Assembly (NCBI RefSeq): GCF_003946265.1
Contig: NZ_RHNO01000004.1
Location: 1 to 64,000, forward strand
Length of the DNA: 64,000 nt
Direction: 5' to 3'
Source: Levilactobacillus yonginensis
Lineage (GTDB): Bacteria; Bacillota; Bacilli; Lactobacillales; Lactobacillaceae
Shown here: positions 24,936-34,133 of the stretch, one piece after another
How the letters are laid out: every line of letters begins with the position of its first letter
How positions within the stretch are numbered: the first letter of the stretch is position 1
Notes under the pieces: generated by a model
The model's database searches: none
Seen by the model: the letters and a program-made list of their open reading frames with translations, nothing else
Told to the model about the DNA's origin: nothing
Program-made: the position numbers and the translations under genes

Positions 24936-26789
24936 TTATTTAGTTGACCGAACAAAGCGCTGATTGGCCGTAATATATCCCCCACTAACTTGGTAGCGTA
25001 GACTATCGCCCTTGCTGAAGTTATTGGCGTTGGAATCCGTCCAGCCCTTAACCTTCAGGACCGTTCCAGCACTATAGTGATGATTGCGCTTGGTGAGGTT
25101 CGCCGTCTGATAGCGGTTGATGCCGCGCTTGACCGTAACTCGCTTAGGCATCGTCCGCTTACCAGCCTGAACCAGCTGTTTGTTAGCCGTAATGTAACGC
25201 CCATTGCTCAGGACAAAGCGGGTCGTCAGGTTATGCGACACAATCTTCTTGACCTTCAAAACCTGTCCTTGCCGGTAGTGTGTCTGCTTACCGGTCAACG
25301 TCTTCTTACTATAAGCATTGATGCCCTTAGGATTAATGACCGTGATCTGATTGTGCTTAGTTGCGTAGTAGACCGGTACCGTGTACTTGGCGTTAGCCGT
25401 GACATAACCCGTCTTGCCGACCGTCTTACTGTGGTGGTTAACGTCTCTGACCTTGTAACGCTTAACGCCGTTCTTAGACTTGGCGTAACCCGTCACAACA
25501 AACATTGGTCGGTTCATCCGTGATTTCCGCTGGTACCATTGCTGGCGGGCCTGCTTAGTAAACGTTGCTTGCTTGTACAAACCGATTTTCTTCGTCGCGT
25601 AGATTACCGTTCCCTTAGGGGCAATCGTTGCTCCCGCAGAACCGCTCTGAACAACGGCATCATAAGTGTACGTCACTGACTGAGCGGAACCGGTAAACTT
25701 GCCAGTTGCGTTCGCTGGCATCTTACTTAACTTATACCCGGAAACATCCTGGGCTTCGGCATGATAAGAATCGCCAAGCTTTCCAGTTAAGGTCTTGTCT
25801 GCCGCAATCTGATGACCATCAACATCAACGAAATGGACGGTAACGGGTTGACTCTTGGCTGGCGTTGGGTCGGTCGGTGTCGTAGTTTCCTGATCTACCC
25901 CTTCAACAAAAATTGCAATACCCGCTCCACCAATTTGTGTAACAGACTGACCTAAGACGTATGTCCCATCTGCCTGTTTCAAAAAAGCCGTACTCATCGG
26001 TGCATTATACGCCGCCAGCATAGCCTTGTAAGTCCCATCGGCATTAATTTTTGCAAGGCGGTCACGAGAAACCTGAGGCCCAAACAAGCTTTCGACTGCT
26101 ATGTCAGTCGCCTGCGTCATTTTTGTGGCAAAATCATCGGCACTCTTCACATTAACCAGATCCTGATAATTTTCAAACTGTGCTTTTAAGCGATCATTCG
26201 AATCAATTTTTAGGCTGGCTTCAACCAAAGGTGTCACTTCTGCTTTAAAGCTTTTCTGAACATCGGACTGGGTAAGTTTTCCATCCTCAAACTTAGTTCC
26301 TGCACCAATAATCCAAGCCATCATTGCACTGTTCGCAGCCACTAATTCTGCATGAACCTTAGTACCACTAATTTCTGACATATAGTCGATGATACTTTGG
26401 CTTGAATTCTGTTTTCCCGCGAATCTTTCAGCAGCGGCATCTTCAATCTGGCCACCACTGTTAGCAATTCCAGCAAGGTCTTTGTCATTCGGGTATTGTG
26501 CGATAACCCACTCACGATAATCAGCCTGCTGCAGCTTCTGCACCGATAAAGTAGCTGGTAACTTGGGATACCGATAAACTCGTGTTTCTTTGCCATTACT
26601 AGCTCGCAGACTGACGTAAGGCATTTCAAAGCCACTCACTTTAAGATCCGCGCTGGTAGCATCCTTCGTGCTGGTGGTTGTAGGCGCCGAGCTAGTCGTA
26701 TCGGCACTGGCAACACTGGGAGTCACGATACCACCTAGTAATAGTAACGTTAACCCAGAAACTGTCACTTGTTTCAAAATTCGATTCAT
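24936..26789 (-). CDS. Secreted MucBP/DUF5776 surface protein, paralogue 2
   Basis: A 617-residue exported protein with the same architecture as the gene downstream. Signal peptide (ending VASADT), a divergent helical N-terminal domain (about 45-305, with FEMPYVSL and YRYPKLPATL), one MucBP domain (KSQPVTVHFVDVDGHQI, GYKLSKMPANATGKF) and three basic DUF5776/SH3-like repeats from about 390 to the end. From the MucBP domain on, the two proteins are nearly identical in sequence; before it they share only scattered motifs. The ribosome site GGGGTGTG and the following GCTAA also match paralogue 1. A possible extended -10 (TGCTATAGT) lies 40-50 bp upstream. A wall-bound adhesin or wall-modulating protein is likely. 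Confidence 0.85.
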   Translation of the reverse strand: MNRILKQVTVSGLTLLLLGGIVTPSVASADTTSSAPTTTSTKDATSADLKVSGFEMPYVSLRASNGKETRVYRYPKLPATLSVQKLQQADYREWVIAQYPNDKDLAGIANSGGQIEDAAAERFAGKQNSSQSIIDYMSEISGTKVHAELVAANSAMMAWIIGAGTKFEDGKLTQSDVQKSFKAEVTPLVEASLKIDSNDRLKAQFENYQDLVNVKSADDFATKMTQATDIAVESLFGPQVSRDRLAKINADGTYKAMLAAYNAPMSTAFLKQADGTYVLGQSVTQIGGAGIAIFVEGVDQETTTPTDPTPAKSQPVTVHFVDVDGHQIAADKTLTGKLGDSYHAEAQDVSGYKLSKMPANATGKFTGSAQSVTYTYDAVVQSGSAGATIAPKGTVIYATKKIGLYKQATFTKQARQQWYQRKSRMNRPMFVVTGYAKSKNGVKRYKVRDVNHHSKTVGKTGYVTANAKYTVPVYYATKHNQITVINPKGINAYSKKTLTGKQTHYRQGQVLKVKKIVSHNLTTRFVLSNGRYITANKQLVQAGKRTMPKRVTVKRGINRYQTANLTKRNHHYSAGTVLKVKGWTDSNANNFSKGDSLRYQVSGGYITANQRFVRSTK

Positions 26790-27086
26790 TTAGCACACCC
26801 CGTTTACTTTTCTCTTATTTATTAACTGCTACTATAGCATATTCGCAGGTGAAATAACAGGACAAATCAAGCAATAGCAATATCCTGGGGACTTTAAATG
26901 AAAATTCAATGAATAAATAGCACCTCTTTAGCGGATTGCACACCTCGTACAAATTGGACCGGATTGAGAAGTTATTTGGGGTAATTTGTTTATCCTGAAA
27001 ACGTTTTTTTGCTAATCTTTTCGCCTAAATCCTAATTTTCTTCGTTTTCATCGCCCTTACATTCTCAGCCATCATTTACCCAACTC
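26790..27086. other. AT-rich gap between two surface-protein genes
   Basis: No credible ORF. The first 60 bases hold the ribosome site and likely promoter of paralogue 2. The rest is AT-rich and shows no strong dyad. A TGAAAACGTTTTTT string near 27000 resembles a cre site only in its first half. No RNA gene or mobile element was recognised. Confidence 0.5.
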
Positions 27087-27125
27087 AAAAAGGACTCGTC
27101 CATAACCAAAACATGGCTGAGTCCT
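27087..27125 (-). terminator. Terminator of the leucine-rich repeat surface-protein gene
   Basis: Leftward AAAGGACTC (27125-27117) pairs with GAGTCCTTT (27095-27087). An inner CCAT/ATGG pairing narrows the loop, and a T-rich run follows. Confidence 0.82.
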
Positions 27126-27173
27126 TTCGTGACTTCTTAAGATTTTAATGAGCAATTGATTTTAACCATCAAT

Positions 27174-30100
27174 TTAGTTGTGCCGACGTTTCCGCCAACC
27201 AGCAAGGCTCAAGCTCCCCAACGCTAATCCGAGAACGGACCACCAAGGCGTCCGTTCTTCATTCGTCTGCGGTAAGGTTGTCGTCGCCTGCTTGTCAGCA
27301 GTTGGTTGGGACTGAGCCGTTGCGAACCCACCCGCTTTAACAGTAACGGTAGCACCTGCGCCGCCGGTCATGATACCACCGGTGGTACCAGTAGCAGGAT
27401 TGGCGTTACTGGTACCTCGCGTAATCATAGCTGCTGAGCCACCATCGTGAACCTGCAAGTACTGGTCAATCGACTTTTGTACTTTTTGGGTTGGCTTAAT
27501 CGCTGAACTAGGGTACCGCACGTCCTGATCACTAACGACGTGTTCTTTATCCTTGTCGTCCGGCTTAATTGGGTCCACTGGGTCAGTGGGATCTACGGGA
27601 TCAGTGGGATCAACTGTCCCCGAACCATTGTCGCCGGAACCCCCATTACCATTCCCGTTACCACCGGTTGAAGCTGGCTTAACGGTCAGGTTTACGGTAA
27701 TCGTTTGCCCCCCAAAGCTTAACTTGACGGGATAGGTCCCAGGAACGGTCAAATCTGCTCCCTGCAAGTCCACCGCAATCTGATTAGCTGATACGGCCAG
27801 CGCGTTCTCATCAGTAGCGGTCGCCCCAAAGACACTGGCCGTTGGTGTGGCATCGCCCACTGTGATCGTGCCGTCCTTCCCAGTCAAGGTCACTTCAGCT
27901 GGCGTAATTGTCAGACTAGCCGGCACGTAGGTGACGTTGTAATTAGCACTGGCAGGAACTGACAACGTGTAAGCATACGTCCCGACCTTTTCACCAGCCA
28001 CCCGTGTATATGACACGGTCAACGGGAAGTCGGCCAATGGCGTTCCGGTCGCATCGCTGTCGTCGGTGATCGTAAAGGTTGGCACAGGGTCAGCAGTTCC
28101 GGCCACCTTGGTCGCTCCGTCATCATTCATAGTTACCGTAAAGTTGGCTGGAACAATACTCAGTGTTGCATTTGAATCTTTCTCCGTCCAATCAAAGAGG
28201 TCGGCCGCATCTGCTTCACTTTGAACCCGCGCAATGGCGTCTGGGTCGAGCACTACTTGATAGATGCCAACGTTAGGGACGCTACTCATTGCCGTTGCCC
28301 CTACGGAATCCAGAAGATTATTGGCATTCGTATCATTCGTTGGCACTAACTCTAAGTCGCCATCCTTCAAGGTGTAGACAAATCCGTCGGACATGGTAAT
28401 TTGATAATTGCTAGCCTTCAACGTTGGTGTCTCACCATTGTAGATCACCTCTTGATTCCCAGTTAAGGTATACGTTCCCTTACGCTTGGAAACCGTCAAT
28501 GTAATCGTCTGGGCATTCTTCGTGTCACCCTGATACATGTAGGTAACCTGGTAAACACCTGGTGCTTGCGTAACTAGGTCGGCATCAATAGGCTCACCAG
28601 CAGCGGTCTTGACCGTGACCGTTAAATCACTGTACTTCAAACTAGTACCATCTTGCAATTCTGCGCTCACAAAGTTTGATTCCGGTGTCCAGTTATCCTT
28701 GTACCAAGCCTGACCATCCACCACTTTAATTTTCGGATCGTTCAGAACGACTTGGTAGGCCCCGGCGTAAGTCACACCCAGATCATCCGTTAAGGACCAG
28801 TCGAACCGGAAATTAGCCGTTTGATCTGGAATATTAAATGTCCCGAGAGCGGGATTATACGTGACACCGTTAGTCAATGACGTCACCACCAAGTCCTTGT
28901 TCGTCAAACGACCCACCTGGGTGTCGAACAAGGTGTCGATCGTCACGCTACTCGAATTGCCGAAATAAGCGGCGTACTGGTTCATTGCCAGCGAACTATC
29001 ACCCACACCCGTGTGCAATTGCGTGATTCGGTTGTAGCTGAAAGCATCCGTTCCAACCGTGGCGCCAGCGGGGACCGTTACGCCGTTGAGTTGGTTCCCA
29101 TAGAAGGCCTTGGCGTCAACTGAGGTGACCGTACTTGGAAGGTCCAAGCTGCCACTCAATTCATTATAGGTAAAGGCTCCCTCGCCAATTGATGTTAAGC
29201 CCTTGTTTAACACAACGTTCTCTAGGTGGCTCCCGGCAAAGGCATAGTTGCCAATGGACGTAACACCATCAGGCAGAACAAAGAGCGGATTACCATCTGC
29301 GTCCGTTTGACCAGAGCTTTCGACCCCAGAATATTCAAACGCCCCGTTGCCAATCGTCGTCAGATTCGCGGCTTTGCTGGTATCAACCGTTGTGAGTGCA
29401 TCATCGTAGGTGAAGGCATTGGCCCCAATGCTCTGAAGACTGGCCGGCAAGACAAAGCTTGTCAATGCCGAATTAGCTAAGAAGGCTTGGTTACCAATCG
29501 TTGTGACCGTATCCGGCAATGTAATGTCGTTTAGAACGGAATCATAAATAAAGGCATTGTTGCTCACAGTGGTCAACCGGCTGCCCTCAGCAAATGTCAC
29601 AGTCGTCAGGCCACCAACCGTGTTCCCATCGGCATCCTTCAAGTTATCGGCAGTGAAGGCACCACTGCCGATAACCAGCAGATTCGCTGGCAAATTCAAC
29701 GTAATGAGATGGCCGTCATAGGCAAAGGCATTTGCACCGATCGTCAAATCAGCGTCAGCCTCGCCCCCCGCAAAGATTACGTCGGCCAAGCTGAGGTTAG
29801 ACTCAAAAGCCCCATCACCAATTGATGTCAGATTAGCTGGAAGCTGAACAGCCGTTAAGCCGGACGCATAAAATCCATTATTCCCGATTGTCGTCAAATG
29901 GCTATCACTAGGAATGGTCAGCGAAGCCAAAGCGGCCGCACCAGCAAAAGTACTATCGCCAATGGAAGTCACGTTACTCCCCAGTGTAACTGTCGTTAAG
30001 GCTGTGTCATTACCCACCACGTAGGAACCGTCGGGAGCAGTGTATCCGGAGAAGGCCGAGTCACCAATAGATTGGACACCATTTCCGAAGGTCACCGTCG

Positions 30101-31577
30101 TTAAGGCTTGATTCCCGGCGAACGCCCCAGCACCAATTACCGCAGCACTGGGCAACGTTAAGGTCGTCAAATTAGCACCAGCGAATGCCCCAACTCCAAT
30201 CGTATCCAATTGCGTTGCCGCTGAGAAATCTACGGTCGTTAATTTTTCGTCCTTGGCGAAGGCACTCGCCCCAATTGAGGTGAGATTGGCAGGCAATTTA
30301 ACGTTGGTTAGGTTGTTGTTATACTCAAACGCCTGATCCCCAATACTTGTCACGCTGTCGGGGAGCGTCAAGCCAGTCAGTTGACTGCTAAAGAAAGCCT
30401 GTTTACCAATGCTTTGAAGATTGGTTGCGGCACTTAAGTCTAATGTTGTCAACGGAACGTACATGAATGCACCTTCACCAATACTGGTTAAGCTGGCAGG
30501 CAATGTCAGACTAGCAATTTTAGTACCTAGAAATGCATTGCCACCAATACTTGTGACAGTGGCCGGCAATGTAAGTGCTGTTAGCCCCGTGTCAACAAAG
30601 GCTTGAAAGCCAATCGTTTCCAACGAATGATTTTCGCTTAAGTCCACCACTTGAAGATCCTGATTGTATGCAAAAGCGTTGTCACCAATGGTCTTAATGC
30701 CGTCACCAATCACGATTTTGGTGACGTTAGCCATTTTTCCACCGCCAGCCGCAAAGGCTCCACTACCAATTGCCGTTACAGCATAGTTGGTCGTCACGTT
30801 ATTCTCAGTACGACTAACAGTCGTGGGAACCACCAATGTGGCTGAATCATTGACATTCACAAGGCTGGTCAGTGTGGCGGTACCATCATCATTGATGGTG
30901 AATTGAAAATTGTTGTCCGTATAGTCGGTCGGCATAATGGCCGCCTTGACGGCCATTACTTTCGTCAAAGCCGCCTCGCCAGGTACATCATTGATCTGTG
31001 CACCGTCTCCGGTTCGCTTATCATCAGTCCCCGCACCATTTCCTGTATCTACTCCGGTGATGCCATCATTAGCAGACGTTCCAGTGTGTCCGGTTGATGA
31101 CTGGTCTAAAGCGGCATTATCCGACGTTTCAGCATCAGAACCGTTAGTTACACCGTTACCGGAACCTGTCCCATCAGTGAGCTGATTATCACCAGTTACT
31201 GACTCACCGTTAGCCCCAGTACCAACACTATTAGCCTGTTCCCCAGACGCCTCTGTCTTCGACTGATCATGGGTATCTGAACTAACCTGAGTCCCATTGT
31301 CGGTGCTAGTCTCACCGGTAACTTTAGAATCAGATTGATCCTGATCACTAGTTGCTGACTCGGACGCTATTGTGGTTTTTAATGTTTGTTGTTGACTATC
31401 ATTTTCTGAAGACTCAGCTGTTGTTTGACCACTAGTTGCACCAGCCGATGTCGTGTCGGCATGAGCTAAGGCATCCTGCCCGGCAAGTGTCCCTAAGCCA
31501 ATTGTTGCCACTGTGATAGCTGCAAAGACCCAGTGCTTGCCATCCTTGTACATTTTAAAGTGCCGTTTCTCTTGCAT
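27174..31577 (-). CDS. Wall-anchored leucine-rich repeat (BspA-like) surface protein, LPQTNE motif
   Basis: A 1467-residue surface protein. The N terminus carries a KxYKxGKxW signal (K8 to W16) with cleavage near residue 40 (ALAHA). Residues about 41-205 are Ser/Thr/Asp/Gly-rich. About 215-870 is a long array of roughly 23-residue LRR_5/BspA-type repeats (units such as VTSIGDQAFEYNNNLTNVKL). Ig-like and MBG-type domains follow at about 900-1300. A short DPTDPV repeat (about 1345) spans the wall. The anchor is LPQTNE at 1435 with a hydrophobic helix and RKRRHN tail, the LPQTxE form of sortase motif known in L. plantarum. GAGAGGAG precedes the ATG. BspA-like proteins bind host matrix proteins or other bacteria. 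Confidence 0.9.
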   Translation of the reverse strand: MQEKRHFKMYKDGKHWVFAAITVATIGLGTLAGQDALAHADTTSAGATSGQTTAESSENDSQQQTLKTTIASESATSDQDQSDSKVTGETSTDNGTQVSSDTHDQSKTEASGEQANSVGTGANGESVTGDNQLTDGTGSGNGVTNGSDAETSDNAALDQSSTGHTGTSANDGITGVDTGNGAGTDDKRTGDGAQINDVPGEAALTKVMAVKAAIMPTDYTDNNFQFTINDDGTATLTSLVNVNDSATLVVPTTVSRTENNVTTNYAVTAIGSGAFAAGGGKMANVTKIVIGDGIKTIGDNAFAYNQDLQVVDLSENHSLETIGFQAFVDTGLTALTLPATVTSIGGNAFLGTKIASLTLPASLTSIGEGAFMYVPLTTLDLSAATNLQSIGKQAFFSSQLTGLTLPDSVTSIGDQAFEYNNNLTNVKLPANLTSIGASAFAKDEKLTTVDFSAATQLDTIGVGAFAGANLTTLTLPSAAVIGAGAFAGNQALTTVTFGNGVQSIGDSAFSGYTAPDGSYVVGNDTALTTVTLGSNVTSIGDSTFAGAAALASLTIPSDSHLTTIGNNGFYASGLTAVQLPANLTSIGDGAFESNLSLADVIFAGGEADADLTIGANAFAYDGHLITLNLPANLLVIGSGAFTADNLKDADGNTVGGLTTVTFAEGSRLTTVSNNAFIYDSVLNDITLPDTVTTIGNQAFLANSALTSFVLPASLQSIGANAFTYDDALTTVDTSKAANLTTIGNGAFEYSGVESSGQTDADGNPLFVLPDGVTSIGNYAFAGSHLENVVLNKGLTSIGEGAFTYNELSGSLDLPSTVTSVDAKAFYGNQLNGVTVPAGATVGTDAFSYNRITQLHTGVGDSSLAMNQYAAYFGNSSSVTIDTLFDTQVGRLTNKDLVVTSLTNGVTYNPALGTFNIPDQTANFRFDWSLTDDLGVTYAGAYQVVLNDPKIKVVDGQAWYKDNWTPESNFVSAELQDGTSLKYSDLTVTVKTAAGEPIDADLVTQAPGVYQVTYMYQGDTKNAQTITLTVSKRKGTYTLTGNQEVIYNGETPTLKASNYQITMSDGFVYTLKDGDLELVPTNDTNANNLLDSVGATAMSSVPNVGIYQVVLDPDAIARVQSEADAADLFDWTEKDSNATLSIVPANFTVTMNDDGATKVAGTADPVPTFTITDDSDATGTPLADFPLTVSYTRVAGEKVGTYAYTLSVPASANYNVTYVPASLTITPAEVTLTGKDGTITVGDATPTASVFGATATDENALAVSANQIAVDLQGADLTVPGTYPVKLSFGGQTITVNLTVKPASTGGNGNGNGGSGDNGSGTVDPTDPVDPTDPVDPIKPDDKDKEHVVSDQDVRYPSSAIKPTQKVQKSIDQYLQVHDGGSAAMITRGTSNANPATGTTGGIMTGGAGATVTVKAGGFATAQSQPTADKQATTTLPQTNEERTPWWSVLGLALGSLSLAGWRKRRHN

Positions 31578-31858
31578 CGTTGATTTGCTCCTCTCAAAAG
31601 CGGGCTAGCCAGTCCCCTAAACATTTCCTAATTTCGGATCAACGGTTTATGTTCCTCAACTTGGCATTTTAATACCTTAATCCCCGAGTGCAACTAAATG
31701 TCATTTGTGCAACCAAGTTAGTCTCTAAACATTACCAAATAGCCGACTAAATCTATCAAATTTACGTTTACTCATTAAACCCTTGATTCATATAATATTA
31801 CCAGCGAGCGCGAGGGTCAATCAATAAATACCAAAAATATTCGTAAACACAAAAAAAT
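31578..31858 (-). promoter_or_regulatory. Leader region of the LRR surface-protein gene with a possible promoter
   Basis: This gap has no ORF. Leftward TTGCAC (31693-31688), 16-bp spacer and TAAAAT (31671-31666) are a plausible promoter about 90 bp before the gene, leaving a long 5' leader. TTGCAC occurs again 21 bp upstream, and an AACTTGG/CCAAGTT inverted pair frames the region. No known riboswitch was recognised. Confidence 0.4.
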
Positions 31859-31890
31859 TCACCCCTTAACTAACTGCTCAAGGGGTGAAC
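31859..31890 (-). terminator. Terminator of the unrecognised membrane-protein gene
   Basis: Leftward TTCACCCCTT (31890-31881) pairs perfectly with AAGGGGTGAA (31868-31859), followed by T7. Confidence 0.9.
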
Positions 31891-31927
31891 TTTTTAACGG
31901 TTATTTCCTATTATATGTGCAACCTAA

Positions 31928-32755
31928 CTATTCACGTCGGAATGTGCGATGCCCCAGCATGACTAATAGGCCTAAAACGACCTCAGTAACGCCAATGAAA
32001 ATGACCACGCTAAGACCACTACGAGCGACCGTCGTCATGAGGGTTGTAGCTAAGCCACTGGTCGAGGTAATCGCAAACGGAGCAAAGAAGAAGCCACCGA
32101 TACTGACCACCCCTGCCAGAAAACCACCCAGGGTCAATCCAGGACCCAAACTCCCAAGAAAATGATGCATGCCAACTGCGTAGATCAACGTCACAACCGC
32201 CAGCAATGCGCTCGCTAACATTAACCAGTAGTTCACACGCCGAGCTAACTGGACTTTGGTCATCGCAGCCATCATCGCGCTAGCATTTAAGGTCGATTTG
32301 GTTTGCTTTTGGGCATCTTGACTGACCCGATTAATAAACTTATCGCTCGCCGTGACACCAGTCTGAGCAGCCTGCGTTTTAATGGCTGTCGCCAGGTCAG
32401 TGGTATCAATTGCGGTCACGGCTTGACCGTATAGGCGTTCAACCCCTTGAGCAATGAAGGGCTCTGCAACACTCGTCGTCACTGGACTGCCACTCACCCC
32501 GTAACTATCTAAATTATCGTTTAAGCGATTAATAATTTTCTCACCAACTGAAGACCGGGAAACAACTCCCGCCGTGTACGTAGCGTTAAAAGCGGTAAAC
32601 CGTAGTCCCAATGTAATCGTTAGGATAGCAAATAATAGTGCCAGCCACCGAGCCAGCCCTGGCCTTCGCTGATAGCTTTCGGTGGGCGCTGATTGCTGAG
32701 GCGCCTCTGGTTCCTCATCGGAATGGTAACAAGACATTCGACTCTGTGTTTCCAA
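31928..32755 (-). CDS. Unrecognised four-helix membrane protein
   Basis: Function not recognised. The protein is about 275 residues. A short polar N terminus with a Glu/Pro-rich patch is followed by a membrane helix (about 37-56), an extracytoplasmic segment (about 60-165) with GVTASDKFINRVSQDAQKQ, and three further helices (about 175-197, 205-230, 245-265) ending in HRTFRRE. The layout resembles membrane proteins in which a helical outer domain sits between helix 1 and helix 2. The best start is TTG at 32755, with GGGAGGTG five to six bases upstream; the frame is open to 32839 but without a ribosome site. It sits alone between a terminator and ccpA. Confidence 0.7.
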   Translation of the reverse strand: METQSRMSCYHSDEEPEAPQQSAPTESYQRRPGLARWLALLFAILTITLGLRFTAFNATYTAGVVSRSSVGEKIINRLNDNLDSYGVSGSPVTTSVAEPFIAQGVERLYGQAVTAIDTTDLATAIKTQAAQTGVTASDKFINRVSQDAQKQTKSTLNASAMMAAMTKVQLARRVNYWLMLASALLAVVTLIYAVGMHHFLGSLGPGLTLGGFLAGVVSIGGFFFAPFAITSTSGLATTLMTTVARSGLSVVIFIGVTEVVLGLLVMLGHRTFRRE

Positions 32756-32897
32756 ACTCAGCACCTCCCTCTTCATAAATTGATTATCCATTATTTTATC
32801 ATACTCGCCCGCCATTAAGTTTAAGCACGCCTTAATCACATGAAAATTTATACTTTTTCAACTGACTTTCATGTCAAACTATTGGGTCATTTAAAAA

Positions 32898-32922
32898 AAC
32901 GCTGTCGCTTTCACGACAACGT
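32898..32922 (-). terminator. Terminator of ccpA
   Basis: Leftward AACGTTGTCG pairs with CGACAGCGTT (one wobble) around a 5-base loop and is followed by a T7 run. It lies 16 bp after the ccpA stop. Confidence 0.85.
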
Positions 32923-32937
32923 TTTTCATAAATTCAG

Positions 32938-33939
32938 CTACTTCGTTGAACTCCGCTTCATTAACCCATAAGGTAAAATAACGGTGTTTTCTTCAACCGC
33001 TTCACTGTTCATAAGTTTCGTTAACAGCCGCATGGCTACGGCACCAATATCATACAATGGTTGCGTAATGGAACTCATCTTAGGCCGCACTAATTCCGTC
33101 AGCTTCGTGTCATTGCTTGTGATGACTTCAAATTCTTCTGGAACTTTTACCCCAGCGTCGGTTAACCCGTTCATCACACCCGCAGCTAATTCGTCGTCAC
33201 CGACAAACGCTGCCGTAGCGCCAGCAGCGGATAAGGCTGGTTCCAAAGATTGGCCCGCCTTATACGTGTAATCAGTCTCAAAGACCAACTTGTCATCGTA
33301 GGCAATACCAGCATCCTTCAGCGCCTTCTTATACCCCTTCAACCGATAGTCGTGGTTGATGGCCTGATCCATAGAACCAGAAACAAAGGCCACTTTTTGA
33401 TTCCCGTGGTCGATCAAGTTTTTAACAGCTTCAGCTACCGCAGCAACGTAATCGATGTTCACGCTAGGTTGTACCTTTTCCTCATCCACGGAACCAGCTA
33501 ACACAACTGGGGCCTTTGAACGACGGAATTCTTCCCGCAATTCATCGGTCACTTGGTTCCCCATAAAGATGATACCATCCACCTGCTTGGCCATTAAGGT
33601 GTTCAAGACTTGAACCTCTTTACCCCCGTTTTCATCGGAGTTAGTCAAGATAATATTATATTTATACATCATGGCGATGTCATCAATTCCTCGTGCGAGT
33701 GAGGAGAAGTAAGCGTTTGTCACGTCGGGAATGATTACCCCAACCGTGGTCGTCTTCTTTGAAGCCAGCCCCCGTGCAACGGCGTTTGGTCGGTAGTCCA
33801 ACCGATCAATAACTTCCAAAACTTTCTTCCGCGTCGCCGGCTTAACGTTGGGATTTCCATTGACAACTCGCGAAACCGTGGCCATTGAGACCGCTGCTTC
33901 ACGCGCTACATCATAAATTGTTACAGTTTGTTTTTCCAT
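32938..33939 (-). CDS. ccpA: Catabolite control protein A
   Basis: A 333-residue LacI/GalR-family regulator. The helix-turn-helix is TIYDVAREAAVSMATVSRVV, the hinge helix is YRPNAVARGLASKKT, and the effector domain begins TVGVIIPDVTNAYFSSLARG. With HPr(Ser-P) it binds cre sites and represses or activates carbon metabolism genes. Sequence and length match CcpA, and the divergent pepQ neighbour is the conserved arrangement in lactobacilli. A cre site sits just upstream of its own -35, so autoregulation is likely. Confidence 0.96.
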   Translation of the reverse strand: MEKQTVTIYDVAREAAVSMATVSRVVNGNPNVKPATRKKVLEVIDRLDYRPNAVARGLASKKTTTVGVIIPDVTNAYFSSLARGIDDIAMMYKYNIILTNSDENGGKEVQVLNTLMAKQVDGIIFMGNQVTDELREEFRRSKAPVVLAGSVDEEKVQPSVNIDYVAAVAEAVKNLIDHGNQKVAFVSGSMDQAINHDYRLKGYKKALKDAGIAYDDKLVFETDYTYKAGQSLEPALSAAGATAAFVGDDELAAGVMNGLTDAGVKVPEEFEVITSNDTKLTELVRPKMSSITQPLYDIGAVAMRLLTKLMNSEAVEENTVILPYGLMKRSSTK

Positions 33940-33999
33940 AGCGATAGCCCTTTCTTCCTTGTTTTAATATGTTTTCATTCGTTTTCAAGCAACTTGACC

Positions 34000-34028
34000 A
34001 GTATACAGAAAGCTGGACTTTCACGCAA
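34000..34028 (-). promoter_or_regulatory. ccpA promoter
   Basis: Leftward TTGCGT (34028-34023), 17-bp spacer, TATACT (34005-34000), about 60 bp before the ccpA start. The cre at 34033-34046 lies immediately upstream of the -35. Confidence 0.65.
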
Positions 34029-34032
34029 CAAC

Positions 34033-34046
34033 TGAAAACGCTTTCA
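34033..34046. promoter_or_regulatory. cre site between ccpA and pepQ
   Basis: TGAAAACGCTTTCA fits the cre consensus TGWAANCGNTNWCA at every position and is a near-perfect palindrome. It is about 55 bp upstream of the pepQ -10 and borders the ccpA -35, so it can serve both divergent genes. Confidence 0.85.
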
Positions 34047-34097
34047 TATCAAAGAATACCTTAATTTCACGTAATTTTCAAGGCTGACCATCTCATA

Positions 34098-34106
34098 TGC
34101 TATAAT
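34098..34106 (+). promoter_or_regulatory. pepQ extended -10 promoter
   Basis: TGCTATAAT at 34098-34106 is an extended -10 element 27 bp before the pepQ start. No good -35 is visible at the expected distance. Confidence 0.6.
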
Positions 34107-34133
34107 TAACTCATAATTTTAAGGGGTGATTGA

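Noticed and set aside
24778-24963. 61-codon + strand frame between the two DUF5776 genes
   Set aside because: It crosses a clear terminator and the 3' end of the next gene, with no ribosome site.
26990-27012. cre site in the gap upstream of DUF5776 paralogue 2
   Set aside because: TGAAAACGTTTTTT lacks the second half-site and is over 200 bp from the gene.
22464-31927. Genomic island or prophage in the surface-protein region
   Set aside because: No integrase, transposase, tRNA junction or phage gene is present; accessory character rests only on gene content.
33960-33992. Second cre site near the ccpA start
   Set aside because: TGAAAACGAATGAA fails the consensus at three positions of the second half.
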